The notes beneath the pieces are model-generated. The model did not search any database. It was not told the DNA's origin and was given only the letters and a program-made list of their open reading frames with translations. A stretch of DNA of 64,000 nt, taken from Syncephalis plumigaleata. Taxonomy: Eukaryota; Zoopagomycota; Zoopagomycetes; Zoopagales; Piptocephalidaceae. The translations under genes and the position numbers were made by a program. Shown here in pieces: positions 1-9,130 of the stretch. Each line of letters begins with the position of its first letter. Positions within the stretch are counted from its first letter, which is position 1. Location: assembly GCA_025201365.1 (NCBI GenBank), contig JAIXMF010000006.1, forward strand, positions 372,001 to 436,000, written 5' to 3'.

Positions 1-367
1 TCATCATCAATTCTATAAGATAGACGATACAAGTGTACTAGTATAGTTGGATATTGCCATGTCATGTACTTACAAGTAGCTATTAATTATCGTGTATGGA
101 ATCGGGATATGGCAGCATGTCTGAACTTCATTCAGATTATTCGCAGTGTTCGTAAGGAAAGGGTATTCCAACACAATTTCAACGAGGTGCCGTTCCTTCT
201 AAGCGTTCAAAGAAAGAAGGGCAAGGACAACGGGGGTCCAAACAACGAAAATCAAATTAACCGTGGCGTTATCGCTGCCACACCACAAAATACGTAAGTG
301 TTATTATAACTATTATTTATTCGTAACAACAAATGGCTAACTGCGCAAATTGGATGGAAAAAGTCTG
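1..367 (+). mobile_element. Right end of a Tc1/mariner-like inverted-repeat element, copy A (cut by window edge)
   Basis: The right terminus reads TGCGCAAATTGGATGGAA followed by AAAGTCTG, then TA (368-369). It matches the right terminus of the complete copy at 3303-4384 and, in reverse complement, that copy's left terminus. About 80 bp just inside the end are nearly identical between the two copies; the rest is diverged. An outer end starting with CAG next to TA is typical of Tc1/mariner-type elements (family knowledge). The left end lies outside the window, so its size is unknown. Confidence 0.6.
64..297 (+). pseudogene. Relic frame with a TnpB/Fanzor-like RuvC-III-type motif (copy A)
   Basis: An open stretch of 77 codons contains YRVWNRDMAACLNF, which resembles the RDxNAAxN block around the last catalytic Asp of TnpB/Fanzor nucleases, followed by a basic, Asn-rich tail. 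The diverged copy at 4063-4272 shares the tail (NNxxQINR-type) and part of the motif in another frame. Only the C-terminal end of any such protein is in the window. The assignment rests on one short motif seen by eye; a C-terminal fragment of an unrelated transposase is the main alternative. Fanzor proteins are known passengers of several eukaryotic transposon families, including mariner-type elements. Confidence 0.3.
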
Positions 368-369
368 TA

Positions 370-1043
370 AATGAATTCTTCCTCACGATAACATCATTAT
401 CTCTGTTACTAATACCACAGTAATAATATAAATGATGACTACATGTTGCATGTCCTCTATTCTCGTTCTATATTTGCTGTAATATCCCCTTTTTGTCTCC
501 TCTTATTGAAACTATCTGGTAGCAAGTATTTCTCCCCTTCTGTCTACTTATTATTCTTTAACAATAACAACAATAGCAGTAGCAGTAACAGCTACTATAG
601 CATCGTCTACTCTTCTATAGTGACTATTTCTTTTTATCCAAAAAGCATACGCTTATCCGCTAGTATAAGGTCAATTCTTAGTGTAGCAGGTCTAGTCACT
701 TCTTTCGTGTAAACTTGCATCTCTGCCATTGACTTTATTGTTACGCTTTTCCTATTATACTGTGCATACATTCTTACTTGTTCTGCTCGACCTGTGCAAG
801 TGTATGCGTATTCTGGTTCAAGTAGTCACTGGCGTCAACAGAGGAGACACACTTGGTTTGTTCGCTTGTTTTGTTACGTCACTTTTTATCCAGTCGTTTT
901 CCGCTTACTTCCTTCTTTTCTCTCTCTCTTTCTCTCTCTCTCTTTCTCTCTATTACAGTAGGTGGTATATCGTTCCTTCTCCTCTCCCCCCTATCTTATT
1001 CCAGTAATTGTATCGCTAGTTGAATTTATCCACTCCACTACCT
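370..1043. other. Noncoding stretch upstream of the SH3-like gene
   Basis: T/C-rich on the plus strand, with no conserved frame recognised. It holds the long CT tract described separately. It probably contains the promoter and 5' leader of the gene starting at 1044. Confidence 0.5.
909..957 (+). promoter_or_regulatory. CT-rich tract ending in TTACAG, about 90 bp before a start codon
   Basis: An almost pure C/T run ends in TATTACAG. It may be a core-promoter pyrimidine tract, or the polypyrimidine tract and acceptor of a 5'-UTR intron. Similar CT tracts precede the genes starting at 9131, 47795 and (minus strand) 13658. Confidence 0.4.
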
Positions 1044-2390
1044 ATGGCGGAATCTACCGATAGTTTCAACTTGTTTGCCGAGACAACTCGCGATCGAAGC
1101 TGGTCCCTGCCAGATGAAGGTGCTCGCGAGCTAAAACGTACCTCCGGCGTGATAACGCCAGATGCTAAGGAATTCTGCACGAAAAAGTATAATTCCTATA
1201 AGCCGGAAGACTATTCCTCGGACGAGGATCCCGCAGGACGACGAGAAAAACGTAAAACTGCCCCACCATCCAGCGTATCGTCCGTGTCTATTTCACGCTC
1301 GTTGAATCAGGACACGCCTGCTACGGATACAATGGTGGATGTCTCGCAAAGGGTTAATGCATTACCGACTGCTATTGCGGATACCACTACTGTAACGACA
1401 CATTCATCCAATACGTCATCTGCATCAACTGCTCAAAATACGATCACGCCAGTAACAGCAACAGCAACAACGACAGCAGCAACGACAAATATCAATGCCA
1501 ATATTACTAAAGATATGATAGCACCAGTGGCGATTAGTGTTTATGAATCACAACGTCTATCGACATCATCGTTGGCAACCACTTCCAATATTGTTGATGA
1601 TACTGCAACCAAATTGACCAAGGATAATACAAGCTTATTCGAACACATCCCACATCACGATAATAGCGAACAACATGACGACAATGATGAAACAGCCTCG
1701 TGTACCAGTTCCACTCCCACTGAAATTGTAGATTACGACGAGCCAGATGCCGTTTCATCGTCGTCACACTCGGTAAGCACGCTTGACCGTGTTCGTCAGG
1801 TGGCTGACACCATTGCGGCTGCATTACGTCCCAAGCTATTCCCTGGTAAGTTAAGCTGGTTAGTTAGTTAGTTAGTTAGGTGATCGTTCTAGTAATTTCA
1901 CTAATCTACGCATCATCCTATCGATGTGTATATACACATACAAACAATCGATCCTATAATACCAGTATTTCATATTCGTGACTTTGCCTATCCAGACAAT
2001 GATCCTCGGCATAAGGGCATCTATCCACGTCCCGTGTCAGCTTACCGTTCAGTGACAAATTTGTTTTCATTTGACGAGCAGGACAATCCACTGGCCAGCA
2101 ATGAACCTGTAGATAATTCGATGTTATCGTTTGGCTCTTCGGGGACATCATTATCATCATCAAAGGATAGCAATGGTAACAACACCGAAGATGGGCATAA
2201 AGACGAGTATACGGGACCCGCTAAAGCAATTCATGATTTCTACGCGGAAGACCCGAAAGATGTGCTGTTTAAGGCTGGCGAAGAGTGCTGGATTGATCGT
2301 CAGTTATCGAAAGGCGTTCTATTAACGTTTAAAAATGGGCAACGTTGTCATGTACGCGAGAGTTACCTGGAGTTTACTAATCATGAATAG
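1044..2390 (+). CDS. Ser/Thr-rich protein with C-terminal SH3-like domain (two exons)
   Basis: Translation starts at MAESTDSFNLFAETT. Exon 1 (1044-1845) encodes about 267 residues of low-complexity, acidic and Thr/Ser-rich sequence with an early conserved-looking block (KRTSGVITPDAKEFCTKKY). A GTAAGT intron (1846-1995) splits an Asp codon, and exon 2 (1996-2390) keeps the frame. The last 60 residues resemble an SH3 fold: KAIHDFYAED (ALYDY-like), then FKAGEECWIDRQL and GVLLTFKNGQRCHVRESYLE. This suggests an adaptor binding proline-rich partners at the cell cortex or in signalling; the partner is unknown. The gene is convergent with uL30m. The SH3 call is by eye and the precise family is not recognised. 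Confidence 0.7.
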
Positions 2391-2783
2391 GTGTTGTTTT
2401 CTTAGTCTTTTTTTTCTTACTCGCGAGAGAGATATGCCTTCATTCAATGAGCACATTGATTTGATACTAAGGATTATCTCCAAAATATATATTTCATTTT
2501 TGTCTGTTGATGATATTGTAATTAATGAGTTATTTAGTTCTATCCTCATTCATTCATTCATTCATTTCTTCTATTTGCTACTAGTACAGTCTACGCATGA
2601 GTAATCATCATGTTAAATGTCATGATGTATAACTAGTTCAACGCTATATACAATTGCAATAAGAGAAAGTATTAGATTTGAGTCTGATAATACATTCTAC
2701 ATCTGTTATCGTAATTTATACGACGATAATAGTATTCGTTCTGTTATTCATTAATCATATATATATACGCGTGCAAGAGTATG
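2391..2783. terminator. Shared 3' intergenic region of two convergent genes
   Basis: AT-rich DNA between two stop codons facing each other. It includes a CATT microsatellite (about 2547-2566) and should hold both polyadenylation regions. No frame was recognised. Confidence 0.45.
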
Positions 2784-3221
2784 CTAGCAGGAAAGCTTTT
2801 CCTTTTGCATTTCAAGTATATTGCCTATCACCTTATAGCCTGATGATGCCGGTGTTCTGGTATGTCGTGGCTTATTCGCTTGCTCGTACGTCTTCATTTG
2901 TTCCTTGGTGGCGTGTTCAATCTTCACTATCTCCTTTAGACGTAATACCGATCCAGCCACACCAGGTGTCACGGGCTGGAATACTGATCGGCCGCGTTTC
3001 GTTAAACCCAAACCATGAGCTACTCGGTACAGCTTACGATTCAGACCAATCAATGAACGCGTCATTGTGATCTTTATATATGCTTCCGCCGCAGGTTTCG
3101 CAGCTTTGTCGCTATTTGCCTGTAATGACGAGGCATCTGTACTAGCTAGTCGTATAGACCGACCAGCAGCGATGGCCAGATTAGGTCGTTGGTATAGATT
3201 ACGAAGTATTGCCAAAGTCAT
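2784..3221 (-). CDS. Mitochondrial large-subunit ribosomal protein uL30m
   Basis: A single exon of 145 codons starts with MTLAILRNLYQRPNLAIAAG, a basic, Arg-rich, Ser/Ala-rich mitochondrial targeting-type N-terminus. The L30 core follows: YIKITMTRSLIGLNRKLYR, then HGLGLTKRGRSVFQP, VTPGVAGSVLRLKEIVKIE, the usual ferredoxin-like order of bacterial uL30. A short C-terminal extension of about 40 residues follows. It is predicted to act in the mitochondrial 54S subunit, and bL34m is encoded at 34343. The start is the first ATG of the frame. The identification is strong because the whole L30 domain is present and in order. Confidence 0.88.
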   Translation of the reverse strand: MTLAILRNLYQRPNLAIAAGRSIRLASTDASSLQANSDKAAKPAAEAYIKITMTRSLIGLNRKLYRVAHGLGLTKRGRSVFQPVTPGVAGSVLRLKEIVKIEHATKEQMKTYEQANKPRHTRTPASSGYKVIGNILEMQKEKLSC

Positions 3222-3302
3222 TGGTGTTATTTTTTAAGTGAAGGGCAAATAAAAAAGAAAGAAAAAGAGAGGCTAATTAATCTGAAAATGCAAAATGTGG
3301 TA

Positions 3303-4384
3303 CAGTGTTTTTCCATCCAATTTGCGCATTTATCCTTTAACGTTTGCAGTTTATTAACAAATAGATTTGCACAATTGTTAACACCATTATTGCATTACTA
3401 TTATCATTGAGTAGTTGTCATTGCCCTAGCAGTTGAGGGAGATGTTAATGATGGCGATATCATCTATTACACTTAGTGATACATAATAATAGCACATTGA
3501 TAAAACTTACATATCTTGGATGTGAAGTGATACCAATTACGGATAAGTTATTTCTTGTTGCTTAGTTCTTCGTTGTTGCACTGATCCTTCATTTCTTGAA
3601 CATCTGAAGGTAACACCATTGATGAAATGTATCTATGGGCATACGTAATCCTTTCTGAGATGCGCTCCTTATTGCTCCTTATTACTCCCCAACCATTTCT
3701 GCATCATGAGATTGGTGTCTATGTTGGTATTACAGCCATGTCCCTTCAACACTCACCATAGTTTCAATATTGAATAATGTTACATTATCCACTATAAATA
3801 TGGATCCTATTTTGTACGAATTGAATAAACTTATCTTCATCTTCCAGTTCAATCGTCCCTATTACACTCTACTCACACTACCTTATTGTATATCGCGTAC
3901 ACATTGTGCTTGAGCAAATCGAGCAACCATAGCTCCCACACTATCAATGAGAAAGTGTCCTACTACTTGTCATGATCCCTTACGGTAAGTATACCTCATT
4001 ACACTTTGATATTTATTACAATATATTAACTCATTATTCTATTAGATGCACACATCGAAACAATGATTAAGAGGACATGCAAGTTAAAGGACTCGAGTAT
4101 CGTTTGTGGAATCGGGGTTATGGTTGCTCGTCTGGATTTCATTCAAATCACCAAATGCCTTCGTAGTGGAACCGATGTTCCAACACACCCTCATCCAAGT
4201 GTCGTTGCTTCCAATCATTCAAGATCAAGGAGGACAAGACCAAGAGGAACCAAACAACAAATAACAAATTAACCGCGGTGGTTATCGCCAATTATTCCGC
4301 TTAAAAATACGTAAGTGTTATTATAACTATTATTTATTCGTAAAAACAAAAGGCTAACTGCGCAAATTGGATGGAAATAGCCTG
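3303..4384 (+). mobile_element. Tc1/mariner-like element with about 36-bp inverted ends and TA target site (copy B)
   Basis: The left end CAGTGTTTTTCCATCCAATT continues with TGCGCA. The right end, read in reverse complement, begins CAGGCTATTTCCATCCAATT and also continues TGCGCA. Over 36 bp I count about five mismatches. TA flanks both sides (3301-3302 and 4385-4386). The 1,082-bp interior is AT-rich with no intact transposase; its only coding-like part is near the right end. It is therefore a decayed or non-autonomous element. CAG ends with TA duplications fit the Tc1/mariner/pogo group (family knowledge), but the transposase type cannot be verified. Confidence 0.65.
4063..4272 (+). pseudogene. 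Second relic of the TnpB/Fanzor-like frame (copy B)
   Basis: It sits at the same distance from the right terminus as the frame in copy A. DNA comparison with 64-297 shows a common origin: TATCGTTTGTGGAATCGGG here corresponds to the YRVWNR block there. Indels have broken the frame, so the motif lies partly in another frame. The upstream segment (about 3900-4047) contains an intron-like GTAAGT...CTATTAG, so the ancestral gene was probably spliced. No function is expected. Confidence 0.35.
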
Positions 4385-4386
4385 TA

Positions 4387-4812
4387 CAAGTCGAATTGAT
4401 TAAGAATAACTTGGTTATGACGTTTTCTTCCCTAATATTAACCTAGCATAATGTATTAATCAAATAAAGCTAGCAAATCGGATAGTTACAAGGTAATATA
4501 ATATTATGTTAGTATAGCTGTACTAGTGCTCTAACGATGTGTATAAACAATGTAATGATTTGTCAAATATAATGACGATTCTGAATGATTGATATGCTTG
4601 ATCATTAACTACGGATGTGATGATCAGAATAGGACATATTTATTCAATAAATAACTGAATGATGTTGTAGATATACTTGTTGTTGTACCAATGAATAATG
4701 ACTTGAATGGCATGGACACTAAATGAGGGTCTTGTAGTACCAATCCATTCTTGACTTGAATACCTATAATATCTACTTGATGATGTCCTTGTCTTGCTCT
4801 GTAATCATAATG
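4387..4812. other. AT-rich noncoding DNA
   Basis: No coding frame or clear repeat was found between the inverted-repeat element and the 83-bp array. It may contain further, unrecognisable units of that array. Confidence 0.4.
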
Positions 4813-5430
4813 GATCAGTGTGAGAATGATTGTTATTGTGGATTATTACTTACTGCTTAATCTTCCTATCATTCGATTAATGTATATCGATTTGTGATTA
4901 GCACGTCGTAAATGACGATTGGAATGATAACTTACAAGCTGCCATACAGGAACATAGAATTACACGCCACGTTGTAATTAGCGTGCCATACATTATGGTC
5001 AGAATGGTAACTTACACTCTATCGTATACAAACATACGTGGATCATGCGTCATACTGTGATTAGCGTCTCATATATTGCAATGAGAATGTTAACTTACGT
5101 CCTATCGATACCAAGCAGACATGGATCATGTGTCATATTATCATTAGTACCTCATTCATTACAGCCATAACGATAACTTACTCCATTTTATAAAACGCAT
5201 TCACACATGATTTTGATTTATGTTACGATTAGCATAGTACTTGCTATGGTTAATAGGATAGCTTACGAAGTTGTGCTAACAAATTAATAGGTAGAATAAA
5301 CATATGATGTGATTAGCACCTCAAAACAACAATTTGATATACATGAACTTACGAGCTATCGGTAATCATCGGTGGACAATGAAACAATAGGCTATGATTA
5401 GTACATCAATTGATAGGGTCATGGCCAGAC
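4813..5430 (-). repeat. Diverged tandem array, period about 83 bp, with splice-signal-like conserved blocks
   Basis: The GATTAGC-type block recurs at 4813, 4896, 4976, 5059, 5142, 5227, 5311 and 5396 (steps 83, 80, 83, 83, 85, 84, 85). In most units an AACTTAC block follows about 33 bases later. A weaker ATGGATCATGTGTCATATTG-like segment fills the rest. On the minus strand these blocks read GTAAGTT and GTGCTAATCAC, matching the donor and branch-point signals of genuine introns in this window. No continuous frame crosses the array. It could be a decayed gene with one exon per repeat, a tandemly amplified intron, or a satellite that mimics splice signals. Confidence 0.6.
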
Positions 5431-5603
5431 ATACCACGACGGACCAGGACGGGACTAGCTTCAACGGCGACCAGACTGGCGACAGCGACGGCAATAGCGA
5501 TAATGGCAGTGAACTTCATGTTGATGTTGGCCTAATGGAATGGATAGCTCAGCTAACTAGAACGAGAGTAGAAGGTAGTAGCAAGAGTAGAGTAGAAGAG
5601 TGA
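5415..5603 (+). other. Small GC-richer coding-like island (about 60 codons)
   Basis: A frame from the ATG in GGGTCATGGCCAGACATACC encodes an Asp/Ser/Gly/Asn-rich, acidic peptide ending RVEGSSKSRVEE. Base composition rises clearly relative to both sides, which suggests former or present coding sequence, perhaps one exon of a larger unrecognised gene. No domain is recognised. Confidence 0.25.
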
Positions 5604-7138
5604 GTATGAAGATGGCAAGCCGAGTGTGCCAAAAAGTGCTCGATTTATAGCCGAGATGATGATGATGGCGGATATTCCTAGTGAGCATAATAAGATGGTC
5701 ATAGACCAATCAGACCATCTCCATACGATACTCTCCTCTGTACATGGATTGTACTCGAAATGATGGAACATCTATCGGACTGCACGTCTACCATGCCATC
5801 CATGTGGATATTAACCAGTAGATTTGCTATCTGAATGATAGCGCAAGACTGTTCTAACAGCATCATGCAAGTTAGTAGTGAATATTGGTATAATAGCATT
5901 GCCAATCCATTGTTTGTAGGTAGCACACCGAGCAGATGAGTATCGATTAGATGGAGAAATACATGTCATGCTTGTTTCTGTCAATTGTTGAATGCAATCC
6001 AAAGGCATGAAGGAATATCGACATGAGCTGTTCACGTCACCTATCGTATAATTGCATTGTTGTCTTTGTTTACAATATATCATGTGGCATTATCGCCTTT
6101 GTTTACAATGTATCTTGTGGCATTATCGCCTTTGCTTACAATGTATTATGTAGTATTCCTCTCCCCACATAAATGTACATTGTATGAATTATTACAATTG
6201 AAGTAAACATGCAACTGGTGGGTGTCAAGATAGTCCTTATCATTTAATCTCATTTAGATGCACACGATGCATATGAGTGTCGATTAAAGTGGAAATGTAA
6301 GGAAAGCTATCCATTTGTTTAATCATCATAGCAATTAGTGATGAATGAATGAATGGTGAATGTTTGTTATGTCGTGTAACCGCATTGTCTATTCATTGTT
6401 TGAATCTACACATCATTATTATTTCAGAATACATCATCAATAATGACGCGTACACCTGTTACAACCATCATGGCTGGTTATATTCTATTGAAATGATTGT
6501 ATGAATATAGCTGAATGTAAATCAATCCATATCACGATGATGACAATAACATTAACATGATTATTCCATTCATTATCATCGATGTAATGGTCAATTGCAC
6601 ATAGACATGCTGGTCAATACAATGTTAGGATGTATAAACAATCCAAGTAACAAACAGACAATCTAAGAAGGCATTGATACGCTAAATAATCGACTGCTAA
6701 TGATGGATAATTAGTTGTAAATGAAGTATCTACAATTCAATGGAAATGTACTATTGCCAATGTCAAGCTATCGCTTTTAGGAAAGCGTGAGTCTTATTGT
6801 AGTCCAACAACTCATGGCATACACATCAATTAGGAAATAGCAATAGTGAAATGATACTCCGTCACCATTCTAGGTAACCATTATCCATTTGTTAGAAATG
6901 ATCCACGCCGCAAATACAATGAGGACAAGCATCTCCGATAGGTACATTGTGTAGGATTGCCATGTATGATAGCTATGCGACCATTCATTTATTTCTCGTT
7001 TATACGCTTTCCTCGAACTGTTAACGAATTGCATGAAATAGCTAATAGCTAACGACATCATACTCTTTACTCTTTATTCTTTTATCGTTGAAACATTCTT
7101 GCTACAGTCGATATTATCGAGTGATCACCGTTAGCATT
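5604..7138. other. Long AT-rich noncoding region before the SNG1-like gene
   Basis: Apart from the 33-bp repeat at 6065 there is no supported feature. The last 100 bases should include the promoter of the gene starting at 7139. Confidence 0.4.
6065..6153. repeat. Three tandem copies of a 33-bp unit
   Basis: The unit is TTTGTTTACAATATATCATG plus TGGCATTATCGCC. Copies start at 6065, 6098 and 6131; the third is incomplete. Copies differ at a few bases. No role is evident. Confidence 0.75.
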
Positions 7139-8767
7139 ATGTATATGCACTCGGATTACGATACATCCAATGCTAGTCTACCATCGGAATTGGTACCGAG
7201 TAGTACGAGCATTGCTACCACCCATCATCAACCAGTCGAGAGTCTAAGCGACGATAGCATGCGTAACCAATCGAATCGACGTCATATAAATGTTATTCAT
7301 GAAGGATTCTCCGAACCATTTCAACTTGCATATACCATTCCCGAGAATATCGCCACCGAGATCGAGGAGCGTGAACGACGACATGCACCGAAAACATGTT
7401 TGGGTCGTATTAGCGAGTTCGTCGCTCGTAATGCTAAGAAGTATTCGATATCGCTTACATTTATCGGATTGGCCTGCTTCCTATACCTGTGTAGCTGGCT
7501 TTACATTGGTGCACTATGGCATCCTGTCGCATATCTACCTGATCTACCGGTGGCATTAGTCAATCACGATCAAGGTTTCGCTAGTGATGGGACGACTATT
7601 TCCTCTGAAATCCGTTCAGCATTTCTAGCCACTACCGAGCAGCGCTCATTAGGAGAGGTAATCGTAAAACAATTGTCTGATCCATCAACGACAACAACAA
7701 TAGCAGCACCATTCGTCTGGACTGTATTTTCGGATAAAAGCGATCAGTTACTCGATGACAAATTAACGCTATTAGATAAAGATGGCTACATGGCCATTCT
7801 AGATATTCCGGCCAATTTTACTGAATGGTTCGTCAAACATCTTCAATCAAATGATACCGATCAATCGACTCGTACACCATCACCTACCCTCACATTCTTA
7901 TATAATAGTGGCCATCATCAACTGCTGGACATATTACTAAGGGAATCGATACAAACATCGATCCAACAGCTTAGTAGTCAATTGAGACTACTGTTCCATG
8001 AAGGTGCCGCTTTAATGAAGTCGACCTCGACAACCATTTCATCCATTGCTTGGACATTACCTGTAGATCTGACGATTATGCCACACCACTTAGTGGAACA
8101 CACCGGTCAATACGCAGCCATTTATCTGCAAGTAATAAGTGTTTATGTTGCCTGTATCGTCATCGTTTGCCATCTGAATACTTGGCTATCCGTGTCAACC
8201 ATTAACCACGATCAATATCATCATCACCTTGCCGCAAATCAATCGACATCTCATTCACGTCACTTAGTAATGAGCCATAAGCGTCATCAATTAGCACTGT
8301 TATCACGTACACTCGCTTACACTCTACTGAAATCTATCGGTATTCTAATCGTCATATCTACATTACTATGGTCAATACCACTTTGTTTCGAGGGGTTTCA
8401 AGCGGACGGAGGTCATCCAGTGGTTTCTCTCATCTGGCTGGTATACACCGGAATTGCATTTATCAGCGCGCTTAATCTACTTCGTCTCGTTGTTAATGGC
8501 AAGATTCTTCCTTATGCCAGTCTATTCATTCTACTAGTGCTAATTGCCACTAGTAACATTATTATGGATTATGAGTTATCACCACGCTTTTATCATTTCG
8601 GTTTAGGATTTCCCTTGTTATACGCAATACGTGGATTAGAGTTTCTCGCGTTTGGCTCATGGAGTGACTGGATGTGGATTAATAGTCTAGTGCTACTAGC
8701 ATGGATTACAATACCATTATTGATATGCACTGTCGTGACTATTAAACGACATCGATTAATGTCATAA
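7139..8767 (+). CDS. SNG1/DUF3533 family multi-pass membrane protein
   Basis: An intronless gene of 542 codons. The cytosolic N-terminus (about 100 residues) is polar, and the first helix (YSISLTFIGLACFLYLCSWL) follows a basic stretch. Directly after it comes PVAYLPDLPVALVNHDQGF, the hallmark of the DUF3533/YhgE-like ABC-2-type family: a helix, then a VVN.D.G motif, then an extracytosolic domain of about 190 residues. At least five helices close the protein, including YAAIYLQVISVYVACIVIVC and YASLFILLVLIATSNIIMDY. Family members in fungi (yeast Sng1) are linked to resistance to nitrosoguanidine and other toxicants and to plasma-membrane lipid asymmetry. ATG at 7139 is chosen over 7145 only because it comes first. 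Confidence 0.82.
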   Translation: MYMHSDYDTSNASLPSELVPSSTSIATTHHQPVESLSDDSMRNQSNRRHINVIHEGFSEPFQLAYTIPENIATEIEERERRHAPKTCLGRISEFVARNAKKYSISLTFIGLACFLYLCSWLYIGALWHPVAYLPDLPVALVNHDQGFASDGTTISSEIRSAFLATTEQRSLGEVIVKQLSDPSTTTTIAAPFVWTVFSDKSDQLLDDKLTLLDKDGYMAILDIPANFTEWFVKHLQSNDTDQSTRTPSPTLTFLYNSGHHQLLDILLRESIQTSIQQLSSQLRLLFHEGAALMKSTSTTISSIAWTLPVDLTIMPHHLVEHTGQYAAIYLQVISVYVACIVIVCHLNTWLSVSTINHDQYHHHLAANQSTSHSRHLVMSHKRHQLALLSRTLAYTLLKSIGILIVISTLLWSIPLCFEGFQADGGHPVVSLIWLVYTGIAFISALNLLRLVVNGKILPYASLFILLVLIATSNIIMDYELSPRFYHFGLGFPLLYAIRGLEFLAFGSWSDWMWINSLVLLAWITIPLLICTVVTIKRHRLMS

Positions 8768-9130
8768 ATACAATGGCGATAATAATGACAATAACGGTAA
8801 TGATGATGCTACGTTCTATCACAGTCTATTGTTATGCTATTCTAATGCTTTATTTATACACTTTTTCCATTCAATAAAGAGAAACGTTGCATCTCTTTCT
8901 ATCAAACAGTTACATATCAAACCGTCAAGTATTCTTGTTCTCCGTAATACTTTTTTGTCTACCTATATTACTAACAGTGCCAGTGACAACACCGAAACTA
9001 ACTCGTCCATTACTTCTATTTACGCACGACATCTCTGTTCATTCTTCTTTCTCCACTCACCCATTCCTTCCTTTTTCAATACTCTTTCTATCCACATACC
9101 CGCTCTCTCTCTCTCTCTCTATCTTCTTTC
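8768..9130. promoter_or_regulatory. Intergenic region with CT tract directly before the MINDY start
   Basis: It is pyrimidine-rich on the plus strand. A run of CTCTCTCTCTCT (about 9103-9121) ends about ten bases before the ATG at 9131, so the tract lies in the leader or core promoter. No other frame is supported. Confidence 0.4.

Noticed and set aside
4896-5400. CRISPR-like array
   Set aside because: Units are diverged throughout with no identical repeats separated by unique spacers, and the context is eukaryotic.
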